40,761 nucleotides of DNA from Bordetella parapertussis (GCA_945865805.1 CAMBGJ010000005.1:1-40761), one strand, 5' to 3'. Counted from the stretch's first letter, positions 15,730 through 24,338 are shown. Translations and numbers: made by a program. The notes: generated by a model not told the origin, from the letters alone.

Positions 15730-16431
15730 TCAATCGACTACCGTCACGCTGTCGCCGCAGCGAATAGTTCCCCGCACCAGAACCTGTGCGTAGATGCCAA
15801 AACAAAGATCCGCGTGTTGCGCAATGCCCTTTAAAATACGCGGGTCGAAGGGCAGGTCTGATTGCGCGTAGGTGGTCATCACGCAGCGCTCGGTTGGCTG
15901 GCTTGCCCGTAACACGACCTGCTTTCCGATAGCGAGCGTTTTTCCCAGCCAGGTATTTTCCAGGGGCATCACGCCGGATGTTTCAACCACGATGTTCGGC
16001 CGGAAGCGGTGTTCGTCGGCCTGCACGCCCGGCACACTGTTTTGCAGCCACGTCAGGGATGCCGTTGTTATCAGATGCACGGGGCCGGCGTCGAGATGCG
16101 AAATGTCTGCTTCCCGCGCGAGCGTCAACGGTTGGCCCAACGTATTCGACAGCGTGGCATGAATTTCCGGCTGATCACCGCGCAGGGTGCTGCCATCGGC
16201 GAACGAAATCAGCGGTACCTCACCGTCGTACGACGCACGCAAGGCGAACAGCCCGTCCAGCTTGAAAAAGCGCCGCGTGTTCTTGCCGCTGGCCAGTTTG
16301 CCTTCAGAATTGCGAATCGCGAAAAGCCGATCGCCTTCGACCCCGCGAGTATTCAAGTCCAGTGCTTCACGCTGCTCACCGAGCAGCGATTTGACGGGGT
16401 AACGCCAGAGGCGGCCAATGCTTCCAACCAT
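15730..16431 (-). CDS. MOSC domain protein
   Basis: A 233-aa protein (from the ATG at 16431) with an N-terminal MOSC beta-barrel domain (IGRLWRYPVKSLLGEQ, TRGVEGDRLFAIRN) and a C-terminal MOSC domain. The conserved Cys183 lies in ASQPTERCVMTTYAQ, and FRPNIVVETSGVMPLEN is also typical. MOSC proteins relate to the molybdenum cofactor sulfurase C-terminal domain and to YcbX/YiiM-type enzymes that reduce N-hydroxylated compounds with molybdenum cofactor. The exact role here is unknown. Start codons at 16467 (GTG), 16461 (ATG) and 16431 (ATG) are possible; I prefer 16431 because homology begins there, though no clear ribosome binding site is seen. The upstream options overlap the end of the MmgE/PrpD gene. 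Confidence 0.85.
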   Translation of the reverse strand: MVGSIGRLWRYPVKSLLGEQREALDLNTRGVEGDRLFAIRNSEGKLASGKNTRRFFKLDGLFALRASYDGEVPLISFADGSTLRGDQPEIHATLSNTLGQPLTLAREADISHLDAGPVHLITTASLTWLQNSVPGVQADEHRFRPNIVVETSGVMPLENTWLGKTLAIGKQVVLRASQPTERCVMTTYAQSDLPFDPRILKGIAQHADLCFGIYAQVLVRGTIRCGDSVTVVD

Positions 16432-16441
16432 GAGAGGAAAA

Positions 16442-17800
16442 CTACCCCACAGCCCGCACATCCCCACTCAAAATCTCAAACTCCGCGCTCGGCAATTTCT
16501 CCAGCATCCAAAGCTGTTCCAACAACCGCTTCGACCCGCGGTCACCCAGCACCGGTTCAGCCAGTTCCATAAACTTCGCATTCAACTCGTCATCAGTAAG
16601 CGGCAACTCAGGGTCGCCTTTGCGGTACGGTTGAAAGTGCGCAAGCTTGCGGCCATCAACCGTTTCGATATCCACCTGCGACGCGCGCTGCCCAGGGTAG
16701 CCTTTGGAAAACACCGGGTCGGCCACACACACGACTTTTTGCATCAGCTCGCGCACCGCCGGGTCTTGTATGCGCTCGGGCGTGAAGGCGTTGAGCCGCA
16801 CGCTGCCGTAGACCGCCGCATGCGCGACGGTATATTGCAGGCTGAACTTGGCCTGGTATTCGCCCTCGGGCTGCGCGTTGTCGATGATGTCGAGGCCCGC
16901 TTTGTAGGTGGCCAGGGTGATTTTTTTGATGTCTTGCGGCTGTAGTTTGTGTTGTTCTACCAGGTGCAGCACGCCGTCGATTGACGGGAAGGTGTGGCCG
17001 CAGCAGCCGTGCGCCTTGAACGTCATGTGATTGATGTGGTAATCAACGCCCAGGCCCTTGGTGGCCTTGCTCCAATCGGGGTTGACGCTCATCGCGGCGC
17101 CGAAACCTTTTTTACCTTCGATGATATCCAGCGCGCCGGTAACGCCCTTTGATGCCGCCGTCGCCGCCAGCACGCCCGCATCCGCCGCGTGGCCGCCGTG
17201 CAGCGGTTTACTCATCGCCTGCGACAAAAACGCCTGTTGCAGGCCCGCCGCGAAGGTGCCCACCGTCGCCACCGCGTGGCTCCACTGCTCGTGATTCAGA
17301 TTCAACGCGGTCGCCGCCGAAGCCGCCGCGCCGAACGCACCGACGGTGCCGGTGGTGTGCCAGAAGTTGTAGTGCGAGGGCATCACCGCTTCGCCGATGC
17401 GGGTGGAGGTTTCGTAACCCACGATCACCGCACGCAGAAAACGCTCGCCGCTGGCGCCCGCGCCTTGCGCCGCCGCCAGCGCCGCCGAAATGGTCGGGCT
17501 GCCGGGGTGGTAGCCCGCATCGCGGTAAATATCGTCGAACTCCACCGTGTGCGAGGCCGCGCCGTTGATCAGTGCCGCCGTGCGAACCGTGGAGCGCCGT
17601 CCACGTGCAAGGCGCGCCTTGCCGCGATCCAGATCATCGGCGAACGCCAGTTCCAGCAACGTCGCCGGCGGGCACAGGCTGCCTGGCAGCAGTGCGGCAT
17701 ACCAATCGATTACCGCGCGTTTGGCGTGGTGGATCACGTCGGCGGGCAGCTTCGATGTTTGTTCTTTAATGGCGTAGTCGGCGAGTTGTTGCATCAGCAT
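16442..17800 (-). CDS. MmgE/PrpD family protein
   Basis: A 452-aa member of the MmgE/PrpD family (2-methylcitrate dehydratase, aconitate decarboxylase and relatives). Conserved blocks are VIHHAKRAVIDWYAALLPGS, TAALINGAASHTVEFDDIYR, GYHPGSPTISAALAAAQ, FWHTTGTVGAFGAAASAATA, KPLHGGHAADAGVLAA and AHGCCGHTFPSIDG. Length and block order match full-length members. The substrate is probably a hydroxylated or unsaturated di/tricarboxylic acid, but many relatives in betaproteobacterial accessory operons are uncharacterised. The MOSC gene begins near its stop codon. A second family member lies at 30734-32128. The upstream gap to the Ogt gene holds an AT-rich repeat. Confidence 0.92.
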   Translation of the reverse strand: MLMQQLADYAIKEQTSKLPADVIHHAKRAVIDWYAALLPGSLCPPATLLELAFADDLDRGKARLARGRRSTVRTAALINGAASHTVEFDDIYRDAGYHPGSPTISAALAAAQGAGASGERFLRAVIVGYETSTRIGEAVMPSHYNFWHTTGTVGAFGAAASAATALNLNHEQWSHAVATVGTFAAGLQQAFLSQAMSKPLHGGHAADAGVLAATAASKGVTGALDIIEGKKGFGAAMSVNPDWSKATKGLGVDYHINHMTFKAHGCCGHTFPSIDGVLHLVEQHKLQPQDIKKITLATYKAGLDIIDNAQPEGEYQAKFSLQYTVAHAAVYGSVRLNAFTPERIQDPAVRELMQKVVCVADPVFSKGYPGQRASQVDIETVDGRKLAHFQPYRKGDPELPLTDDELNAKFMELAEPVLGDRGSKRLLEQLWMLEKLPSAEFEILSGDVRAVG

Positions 17801-17888
17801 GGCGGGTTTCCTTGGATGTCAAAACGGTCAGGCGGCGATGATAGCAGGCGGGTTGTAGCGCTGGTTTTTGGCCTTGGCGTTATTTGAT

Positions 17889-17919
17889 GTAACTATTTGT
17901 TTTTATTGATATTTTTTAG
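17889..17919 (+). repeat. AT-rich dispersed repeat, copy C
   Basis: The sequence GTAACTATTTGTTTTTATTG followed by ATATTTTTTAG is one of the best matches to the AT-rich element consensus. It lies in the gap between the end of the ogt-like gene and the start of the MmgE/PrpD gene, opposite in orientation to both. Confidence 0.75.
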
Positions 17920-17933
17920 ATTCGTCTAGGACT

Positions 17934-18455
17934 CTAACCTGGCGCAAGGCGAAATTCCCCCGCGTTTTCCGCTTCCAGCCGCAGCAGCGCCGCCTTGCGC
18001 TCGAGGCCGCCCGCATAGCCGGTGAGGTCGCCGTTCGCGCCGATCACGCGATGACAGGGAATGACAATCGAAATCGGGTTACGCCCGTTCGCCGCGCCCA
18101 CCGCACGCGATGCGCTGGCATTGCCGATGCGTTGGGCCAGCGCGCCGTAGTGGGAAGTAACGCCATAGGGGATTTCCTGCAGCGCGCGCCACACCACGCG
18201 CTGAAACGGCGTGCCGGGCGGCTCTACGGTCAGGCTGAATGCCTGACGCTTACCGGCGAAATATTCATTCAACTGGTAACGCGCCTGCACGATGCGTGGT
18301 GCCTGCGGTTGTCGCCGCCAATCGGCGGCTATCGCGGGGTAATATTTCTCGCCGACGAAATGCAAACCGGTTAGCGCAGCGTCGCTGGCAACCAGCAGTA
18401 TTTGTCCGAGCGGACTGTCGCAGTAGTCGTAGTATTCCATGGCCACGGCAGTCAT
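17934..18455 (-). CDS. ogt: Methylated-DNA--protein-cysteine methyltransferase
   Basis: A 173-aa O6-alkylguanine-DNA alkyltransferase of the Ogt/AdaB type. The active-site motif [10 protein letters not shown] holds the acceptor Cys134. The helix-turn-helix DNA-binding region ([20 protein letters not shown], residues 85-104) and the Asn-containing VGAANGRNP hinge are also present. It transfers alkyl groups from O6-methylguanine or O4-methylthymine to itself and repairs DNA in a suicide reaction. The start at 18455 overlaps the stop codon of the ankyrin gene (ATGA); a second ATG at 18440 is possible. It is the last gene of a three-gene overlapping operon whose first two products seem to be exported, an unexpected partnership for a cytosolic repair protein. 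Confidence 0.93.
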   Translation of the reverse strand: MTAVAMEYYDYCDSPLGQILLVASDAALTGLHFVGEKYYPAIAADWRRQPQAPRIVQARYQLNEYFAGKRQAFSLTVEPPGTPFQRVVWRALQEIPYGVTSHYGALAQRIGNASASRAVGAANGRNPISIVIPCHRVIGANGDLTGYAGGLERKAALLRLEAENAGEFRLAPG

Positions 18456-19153
18456 GGTTGGGCGCGGGGTTCGCTGCGGCCAGTCGGCAGTTGCTCGATC
18501 GCGCCCGCTGCACGCAGCATCTCGCTGATCGCCCGTTGGCCGCGTTGTTCGGCGTGCGCGAGCGGCGTAACACGCTGCCGGTCGGGTAGATTCACGTTCG
18601 CGCCATGCGCGATCAGCAGCTTCACAATCTCTGTGTGGCGCGCGCCGCCGTCGCCGAGAATCACGGCTTCAAGCAGCGCCGTCCAGCCCAGGTTGTTGAC
18701 GTGATTCACATCGATGGCCGAACCCAGCAGCACGCGCACGGTTTCGACATGGCCATAGTGGCACGCCGGAATCAACGCCGTGCCGCCGTAGCGATTGGTG
18801 CTTTTGAGATTCGCGCCCGCGGCCAGCGCGGCCCGCACGATCTTGGTGTGGCCGCGCGCGCCCGCGAGCAAAAAAGCGCTGTCGCGGATGTCGTCCTGTG
18901 CATTGACGTCTGCGCCGCGCGCGATCAACAGACGCGCGGCTTCGACGTGCCCGCGTTGCGTGGCGGCGAGCACGGCATTGCGGCCTCGCGCATCGCGCGC
19001 GTTGACCGGCGCGCCAGCATCCAGCCATTTTTGCAGGTCGGCGACATTGCCGCGTTCTGCCGCTGCGATCAGTGCAACTGCCGGCGTGACATTCGGCACC
19101 GCCGCAAACACCGGCGACACCATGATCAACAGCAGACACCATAACCATTTCAT
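18452..19153 (-). CDS. Exported ankyrin-repeat protein
   Basis: A 233-aa protein: the signal peptide [17 protein letters not shown] is followed by about five ankyrin repeats. Examples are [59 protein letters not shown] and [19 protein letters not shown] periplasmic protein-protein interaction role is likely; the partner is unknown. I chose the ATG at 19153 because it gives the signal peptide and overlaps the stop codon of the upstream deaminase gene (ATGA). The frame extends upstream to 19267 only across that gene. Its own stop codon overlaps the ogt start in the same way. Periplasmic ankyrin proteins of this kind are sometimes linked to oxidative stress defence, but nothing here shows that. 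Confidence 0.88.
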   Translation of the reverse strand: MKWLWCLLLIMVSPVFAAVPNVTPAVALIAAAERGNVADLQKWLDAGAPVNARDARGRNAVLAATQRGHVEAARLLIARGADVNAQDDIRDSAFLLAGARGHTKIVRAALAAGANLKSTNRYGGTALIPACHYGHVETVRVLLGSAIDVNHVNNLGWTALLEAVILGDGGARHTEIVKLLIAHGANVNLPDRQRVTPLAHAEQRGQRAISEMLRAAGAIEQLPTGRSEPRAQP

Positions 19154-19548
19154 GAGGGTTGCCCCGCGTCGGTTAACGCATCGCCGTACACCATGCGTGT
19201 TATGCGCACCTTGGCCGCCGCCGCTTCGCACAGTCGGCAGGGGCGCGAAGTCGACACCAGCACGCAACCCGCGAGATCCGCGTTGCCCAGGCGGTGAAGC
19301 GCGTCGCGCAGGGCTTCGCGCTCGGCGTGCGCGTCAGGGTTGTTGGCCGTGATTACGCGGCTGGGTGCTTCGCCCACGATCAGCGAGCCGCGTAACACCA
19401 CCGCGCCATAGGGCTGATCGCCCGCCCGCACCGCCTCATCACGCATCTGCCGCGCGCGTTGCATGGCACCTACCCAAGCTTGTGCCGCCCGCGTGGGCAC
19501 GGGTAGCAGGAGTAAAGGCAGGGCCAACCATCGGCGGCGTGTGTGCAT
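19150..19548 (-). CDS. Cytidine/nucleoside deaminase-like protein with export signal
   Basis: A 132-aa protein of the CMP/dCMP-deaminase fold. The zinc site is complete: His74-Ala-Glu76 (DAHAEREAL) and Cys104-x2-Cys107 (SRPCRLCEAA). Upstream of the domain lies a hydrophobic signal-like N terminus, MHTRRRWLALPLLLLPVPTR, with an Arg cluster before the hydrophobic core and an AAQA site, so export by Sec or Tat is likely. Related small deaminases act on guanine, cytosine, adenine or tRNA; a periplasmic location would be unusual and suggests a free base or nucleoside substrate. Its stop codon overlaps the start of the ankyrin gene. The gene is divergent from the URO-D family gene, with 78 bp between the starts. 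Confidence 0.82.
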   Translation of the reverse strand: MHTRRRWLALPLLLLPVPTRAAQAWVGAMQRARQMRDEAVRAGDQPYGAVVLRGSLIVGEAPSRVITANNPDAHAEREALRDALHRLGNADLAGCVLVSTSRPCRLCEAAAAKVRITRMVYGDALTDAGQPS

Positions 19549-19626
19549 GGGCGATATCGTAGGCTAAATGCGGCTTACACGCACCCAAAACACCCGGCAC
19601 GGGTGATCCGGTATGATCGTCCAACC

Positions 19627-20568
19627 ATGAACAAGCTGCAGCGTTTTCACGCCGCCGTGCGCGGTGAGCCGGTTGATTATCCGCCCACGGTGGCGTGGTG
19701 CAATTTCGCCACCGATGGCGTCGACGGCTCGGAAAACGCGCGCCGACAATTGGCGTTCTACGACGCCTGCGATTGGGACCTCTGCAAGGTGATGAACGAC
19801 TATCGCCTGACACCGCCGCCTGGCTTGGAAACTATTTCGGCGGCGGCGGACATGCTGCGTTTCGTGAAGCTGCCGATGCACCAGCGCATTTTCGCCGAAC
19901 AATTGCAATGCCTGCGCCTCATGCGTGCGCATGTCGGGCCGGATGTGCCGCTGATCGACACTTTGTTCGAGCCGTTTTTTTCGGTGTTGTTCGCGGTGGG
20001 GTTTTCCACGGCACCGCTGATACGCAGTCACCCGCACGAAGCAGCGGCGATGCTCGGCGCGCTCACCGAATCCTTCGTCGATTACATCGCAGAAATCCGC
20101 AAAATTCCGGTGGACGGCGTGCTGTACGCCACCAACGCCTGCATCCTGCCACCTTCGTCGCGCGGCATCAGCGATGCGGAGTTCCGCGCGTTTCACGAGC
20201 CGTACGATCGCCGCCTGCTGAATGAAATGCACGGCCTGACACGCATCGTGCATGCGCATGGCAACCCGCTCGATCTGCGGCGCATACTCGACTACCCGTG
20301 CGAGGTGTTCAGTTGGTCCGACCGGTTGCCGGGCAACCCGTCGATCGCGGCAGTGCGCAAATTGACCAACAAATGCCTGATGGGCGGGCTGGATGAATCG
20401 AAGCTGCACGAACGTGCGCTGCCCGAAATTCGCGCGGAAGTCGCCGACGCCTTGATGCAGGCCGGCGGGGCGCGTAACTTTATTCTTGCGCCGGGATGTA
20501 ATGTGGCGGCGGGGATTACGCCGCGCGCGTTGCATTGTTTTCGGGATGCGGCGCGGGGTGGTGGTTAG
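19627..20568 (+). CDS. Uroporphyrinogen decarboxylase (URO-D) family protein
   Basis: A 313-aa protein of the URO-D superfamily. The N terminus KLQRFHAAVRGEPVDYPPTV is the typical opening. Later blocks include VDGVLYATNACILPP, HAHGNPLDLRRILDYPCEVF and the C-terminal NFILAPGCNVAAGITP. Members are either HemE itself or corrinoid-dependent methyltransferases (MtaA/CmuA-like). The motifs here fit the broad family but not a specific enzyme, and the isolated context argues against HemE. I chose the ATG at 19627 because homology begins there; the frame is open upstream to 19543 without similarity. No strong ribosome binding site is seen. Confidence 0.85.
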   Translation: MNKLQRFHAAVRGEPVDYPPTVAWCNFATDGVDGSENARRQLAFYDACDWDLCKVMNDYRLTPPPGLETISAAADMLRFVKLPMHQRIFAEQLQCLRLMRAHVGPDVPLIDTLFEPFFSVLFAVGFSTAPLIRSHPHEAAAMLGALTESFVDYIAEIRKIPVDGVLYATNACILPPSSRGISDAEFRAFHEPYDRRLLNEMHGLTRIVHAHGNPLDLRRILDYPCEVFSWSDRLPGNPSIAAVRKLTNKCLMGGLDESKLHERALPEIRAEVADALMQAGGARNFILAPGCNVAAGITPRALHCFRDAARGGG

Positions 20569-20648
20569 TTGAGGACTCAGGGCTTTTGAGACAAGCACAA
20601 TTATTGCGGATTACGAAACTTCGTGACAAACATGAAGCACGGTGCTTC

Positions 20649-20731
20649 CTTCCCTCACCCCCGCCCCTCTCCCGGAGGGCGAGGGGTGAAAAGCCCTTCG
20701 CCCTCCGGGAGAAGGGTTGGAATGAGGGAAG
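20649..20731. repeat. Long hairpin-forming intergenic repeat
   Basis: The outer arms CTTCCCTCA (20649-20657) and TGAGGGAAG (20723-20731) enclose an inner pair, CTCTCCCGGAGGGCGA and its near-complement TCGCCCTCCGGGAGA. This is the common CCCTCACCCC...CTCTCCC type of intergenic repeat seen in many proteobacteria. It lies behind the URO-D family gene and may act as a terminator or mRNA-stabilising hairpin. Confidence 0.75.
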
Positions 20732-20773
20732 CGGGTTTAGGTGTCACGCGGATATGTAATCCCCAATAATTAC

Positions 20774-20807
20774 CCCTGTCATTCCCGCGCAGGCGGGAAT
20801 GACAGGG
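20774..20807. repeat. dRS3-like palindromic repeat, copy 1
   Basis: A perfect 15-bp inverted repeat, CCCTGTCATTCCCGC and GCGGGAATGACAGGG, around the loop GCAG. The centre fits the ATTCCC-N8-GGGAAT pattern of the neisserial dRS3 element. A second, slightly diverged copy is at 30617-30642. It lies upstream of the Asp/Glu racemase-like gene. Confidence 0.8.
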
Positions 20808-20860
20808 AGAGAGTTCGACGTGCAGCAAACGGATTTCGTATGTAAACAGAGTCCCACCTC

Positions 20861-21604
20861 ATGACTACATCAACACCCACCACCATCGCCCGCGGCGGCA
20901 AAGCGCTCTACGGCGCGCCGCTCGGCATCCTCATGCTCGAGGCGCGCTTTCCGCGCATCCCCGGCGACATGGGCAACGCCACGACGTGGCCGTTTCCGGT
21001 GCTGTATCGCGTGGTGCGCGGCGCAAGTCCCGAGAAAGTGGTGTTGCACGGTGCGCGCGGATTACTGAACGATTTTATTGAGGCGGCGAAAGAACTCGTT
21101 GACCTCGGCGCTGAAGCGCTGACCACCAACTGCGGCTTTCTGTCGCTGTTCCAGAACGAACTCGCGGCAGCAGTGGGCGTGCCGGTGGCGACCTCATCCA
21201 TGATGCAGGTGGGCTGGGTACAGGCCACACTGCCGCCGGGCAAACGCGTGGGCATCGTCACGGTGAGCGGCTCCACCTTGACGCCGCAGCATCTGGCCGC
21301 CGTGGCCGTGCCGCTGGATACGCCGTATGTCGGCACGGAAAACGGCCGCGAGTTTTTTCGTGTGTTGATCAAGGCCGAGAAGCATGACATGGATATCTCA
21401 CTCGCGCGGCAGGACATCGTCGATGCCGGTAAAACGCTAGTGGCGCGCCACCCGGATATCGGCGCTATCGTGCTCGAGTGCACCAACATGCCGCCTTACG
21501 CAGCGGCGCTGCGCGAAGCGGTGGGGCTGCCGGTGTACGATATTTATTCGATGATCAACTGGTTTCACGCGGGGTTGCGGCCGCGGAAATTTGACTCACC
21601 GTGA
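20861..21604 (+). CDS. Aspartate/glutamate/hydantoin racemase family protein
   Basis: A 247-aa protein of the Asp/Glu racemase superfamily. The two catalytic cysteine regions are visible: ALTTNCGFLSLFQNEL and IVLECTNMPPYAAAL. The middle block VGIVTVSGSTLTPQHL is also typical. The family contains racemases for aspartate, glutamate and hydantoins and also maleate isomerase and arylmalonate decarboxylase; which reaction applies cannot be decided. The next gene (TctC) starts 14 bp after the stop and a gamma-glutamyltransferase homologue follows, so the three probably form an operon for an amino-acid-like or glutamyl substrate (inference). No strong ribosome binding site precedes the ATG. Confidence 0.87.
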   Translation: MTTSTPTTIARGGKALYGAPLGILMLEARFPRIPGDMGNATTWPFPVLYRVVRGASPEKVVLHGARGLLNDFIEAAKELVDLGAEALTTNCGFLSLFQNELAAAVGVPVATSSMMQVGWVQATLPPGKRVGIVTVSGSTLTPQHLAAVAVPLDTPYVGTENGREFFRVLIKAEKHDMDISLARQDIVDAGKTLVARHPDIGAIVLECTNMPPYAAALREAVGLPVYDIYSMINWFHAGLRPRKFDSP

Positions 21605-21608
21605 TTAA

Positions 21609-21639
21609 TATAACTAATTGATTTCATTGAATAATTTTT
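21609..21639 (+). repeat. AT-rich dispersed repeat, copy D (overlaps a start codon)
   Basis: The sequence TATAACTAATTGATTTCATT followed by GAATAATTTTT is a diverged copy of the AT-rich element. It spans the gap between the racemase-like gene and the TctC gene and runs into the N-terminal codons of the latter, supplying its TTG start and the first residues of its signal peptide. Confidence 0.6.
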
Positions 21640-22580
21640 CTACAGTCATAGGACTGTGGCTGCTCGCCACGGCCACCCACGCGGCCTGGCCCGACAAGCC
21701 GGTGCGCATTGTCGTACCGTTTCCGCCCGGCGGCACGGCGGATATTCTTGCGCGCACCCTCGCCAACAAACTGCATCCGGCGCTGGGTCAGGTGGTGATC
21801 GTCGATAACCGCGCGGGCGCGGCGGGCAACATCGGTACCGATCTGGTGGCGAAAGCCAAACCGGATGGTTACACGCTGCTGGTGGGCCTGATGAACACGC
21901 ACGTGGTGAATCAAGCGTTTAATGCCAACCTCCCGTTCAAGGGCATCGACGATTTCACGCCGATTGCGAATCTGGCAGCGGTAGTCACCACCATGGCGAT
22001 ACATCCCTCGGTGTCGGCGCAGAACGTCAAGCAGTTCATTGCCGTGGCCAGGGCCAACCCCGGCAAGCTGGCCTATGCCACGGCGGGCAGCGGTTCGTCC
22101 AACCATTTGACGGCGGCAGTGTTCGAGAAAATGGCCGGCCTGAAAATGCTGCACATTCCCTACAAAGGGGGTGCGCCCGCGACGCTCGATACGGTGACCG
22201 GCCAGGCGCAAGTGATCTTCACCGCCGCCACACAAACCCTGCCGCACGTGAAAGCCGGTCGCTTGCGCGTGCTGGGCGTGACGCGAGCCCAGCGCGTACC
22301 GCTGTTTCCCGATGTGCCCGCCATCGCCGAAACGCTGCCGGGCTACGACATCGTGATCTGGTTCGGCTTTTTCGGCCCGGCGGGCCTGCCCAAAGACATC
22401 ACCACCCGATTGAACAGCGAAGTGAACCGCCTGCTGCACGCACCCGATACCAAAAAATCCATGGAAGACATGGGCGTCGAGGTCAACAACACCACGCCGG
22501 AGCAGTTTCTCGAGTCGATGCGCAAGGACGCGGCTTACTGGAACAAGGCCGTGCGCGAGTACAATATCCGCATGGATTAA
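21618..22580 (+). CDS. TctC/Bug family periplasmic substrate-binding protein (TTG start)
   Basis: A 320-aa TctC/Bug receptor: signal peptide about MISLNNFSTVIGLWLLATA, mature start AAWPDKPVRIVVPF, blocks FPPGGTADILARTLANKL, IVDNRAGAAGNIGTDLVAKA and HIPYKGGAPATLDTVTGQA. No ATG exists in a suitable place; TTG at 21618 (or 21627) must serve as the start. No Shine-Dalgarno sequence is seen, and the first codons are part of an AT-rich repeat. Translation may be coupled to the racemase-like gene that stops 14 bp upstream. The gamma-glutamyltransferase gene follows after 12 bp. The ligand may be the substrate of these neighbours (inference). Confidence 0.9.
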   Translation: MISLNNFSTVIGLWLLATATHAAWPDKPVRIVVPFPPGGTADILARTLANKLHPALGQVVIVDNRAGAAGNIGTDLVAKAKPDGYTLLVGLMNTHVVNQAFNANLPFKGIDDFTPIANLAAVVTTMAIHPSVSAQNVKQFIAVARANPGKLAYATAGSGSSNHLTAAVFEKMAGLKMLHIPYKGGAPATLDTVTGQAQVIFTAATQTLPHVKAGRLRVLGVTRAQRVPLFPDVPAIAETLPGYDIVIWFGFFGPAGLPKDITTRLNSEVNRLLHAPDTKKSMEDMGVEVNNTTPEQFLESMRKDAAYWNKAVREYNIRMD

Positions 22581-22592
22581 CGACGCCTCTTT

Positions 22593-24338
22593 ATGCAAGC
22601 CACCCATTCCTACCGCCCCACGCTCACCGGCACGCGCCATATGATTTCGGCGGGCCATCACGCGGCCACGCACGCCGGGTTCACCATTCTTGAAGCCGAC
22701 GGCAATGCCATTGACGCGGGCGTGGCAGCGGGCATAGCGCTGGGCGTGCTGCACACCGATCTGGTGAATTTTGCCGGTGTTGCGCCGATGATGATTTATC
22801 TGGCGGACACGCGTGAGGTGATCAACATCGACGGCCTCGGTACCTGGCCGCGCGCCGCCGACATCAACGTGTTCATCAACCAATATGGCGGCAAAATGCC
22901 GCCGGGCATTTTACGCACGGTGATTCCTGCCGCGCCGTTTGCTTGGCTGACCGCGCTGGAAAAATACGGCACCATGAGCTTTAGCGATGTGTCGCAAGCC
23001 GCGATCCGCTTCGCGCGCGATGGCTTTGCCATGCACTGGCTGATGGCCGGCTTTATCGAAAAGAACGAAGCCGCGTACCGCCGCTGGCCGTCCACCGCGC
23101 AAGTGTTTCTGCCCCACGGCAAGCCGCCCACCGTGGGTGAACTGTTCGTGCAAAGCGATCTCGCCAAAAGCCTGCAATACATGGCTGATGAAGAAGCCGC
23201 GCACGCCAAGCAAGGCCGTGTTGCCGGGCTGCGCGCTGCGCGTGATGCGTTTTATCGTGGCGACATCGCCGCCGCCATCGCGAAATACCACGCTGGCAAT
23301 GGCGGCTGGTTGACGATGCAGGACATGGCCGACTACCGGGTCTCGTTCGAAACGCCTCTGCACACGCGCCTTGGCACGTGCATTGGCGATATCGATCTCT
23401 ACACCTGCGGCCCGTGGTCGCAAGGCCCGGTGCTGCCGCAGGCGTTGACTGTGTTGTCGGGCATGGGTTTAAGCGATTTGCGCGACTTGGGCCACAACTC
23501 GCCGGCCTATATCCACGCCGTGACCGAGGCACTGAAGCTCGCCTATGCCGACCGCCACGCGTATTACGGCGATCCGAAATTCGTCAACGTGCCGATGGCT
23601 CAACTGCTGTCGGCAGACTACGCAGACCAACAACGCAGCCGCATTGATCCACGCAAGGCCGCGCCCGGTATGCCGCACGCCGGAGCCATCGCGGGCGTTG
23701 CCTCGCTGCAAACCGCGTTGCCGCCTGTCGCCAGCGGCAATCCGCCCACCGCACCCGACACCTCGTACGTCAGCGTGATCGACCGTCACGGCAACGCGTT
23801 TTCTGCCACGCCCAGCGACGCCTCGTCCGAAACGCCGGTGATCCCTGGCATCGGCTTGTGCCCCTCATCGCGTGGCTCACAGTCGTGGTGCGATCCCAGG
23901 CTGCCTGCATCGGTTGCGCCCGGCAAACGCCCGCGCCTCACCTGCAGCCCGGCGCTGGCACTGCGTAACGGCAAGGCGTACATGCCCTTCGGCTCGCCCG
24001 GCAACGACGTGCAACCGCAGGCGATGTTGCAGGTATTTTTGAACTTGCACGTGTTCGGCATGGAACTACAGGCCGCGATCGAAGCGCCGCGCTTCGCCAC
24101 CTACAGCTTTCCGTCGTCCTCCGAACCGCACACCTACTTGCCTGCACGGCTCACGCTGGAAAGCCGCCTGCCGCGCGCCACCGGTGACGCACTGGCATCC
24201 CTCGGGCACGAGGTGACCTGGTGGCCCGAACTGGAAGAAGCGGCGGGCGCGGTGTGTGCAGTGCGCGTGAACCCTGCGACGGGCGTGCTGGAAGGCGGCG
24301 CTGATCCGCGCCGGTTGGCTTATGCGTTGGGGTGGTGA
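22593..24338 (+). CDS. Gamma-glutamyltransferase family protein
   Basis: A 581-aa Ntn-hydrolase of the gamma-glutamyltransferase family, which is made as a precursor and cuts itself before a Thr. Conserved blocks are MISAGHHAATHAGFTILEADGNA without an N-terminal signal, GLGTWPRAA, YIHAVTEALKLAYADRHAYYGD and FGSPGNDVQPQAMLQVFLN. The autoprocessing site reads APDTSYVSVIDRHGNAFSAT, so the nucleophile Thr is kept but the usual TTH is TSY. The oxyanion loop PSSMSSSM of E. coli is changed to CPSSRGSQSW. The lack of a signal peptide and these changes suggest a cytosolic amidohydrolase or acylase and not the periplasmic glutathione enzyme. The start ATG lies 12 bp after the TctC stop. It probably acts with the racemase-like gene. 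Confidence 0.9.
   Translation: MQATHSYRPTLTGTRHMISAGHHAATHAGFTILEADGNAIDAGVAAGIALGVLHTDLVNFAGVAPMMIYLADTREVINIDGLGTWPRAADINVFINQYGGKMPPGILRTVIPAAPFAWLTALEKYGTMSFSDVSQAAIRFARDGFAMHWLMAGFIEKNEAAYRRWPSTAQVFLPHGKPPTVGELFVQSDLAKSLQYMADEEAAHAKQGRVAGLRAARDAFYRGDIAAAIAKYHAGNGGWLTMQDMADYRVSFETPLHTRLGTCIGDIDLYTCGPWSQGPVLPQALTVLSGMGLSDLRDLGHNSPAYIHAVTEALKLAYADRHAYYGDPKFVNVPMAQLLSADYADQQRSRIDPRKAAPGMPHAGAIAGVASLQTALPPVASGNPPTAPDTSYVSVIDRHGNAFSATPSDASSETPVIPGIGLCPSSRGSQSWCDPRLPASVAPGKRPRLTCSPALALRNGKAYMPFGSPGNDVQPQAMLQVFLNLHVFGMELQAAIEAPRFATYSFPSSSEPHTYLPARLTLESRLPRATGDALASLGHEVTWWPELEEAAGAVCAVRVNPATGVLEGGADPRRLAYALGW

Noticed and set aside
21624-22883. A 419-codon open frame on the minus strand opposite a TctC gene
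   Set aside because: It is antisense to two well-supported genes, and its His/Arg/Gly-rich composition is typical of the complement of GC-rich coding DNA.
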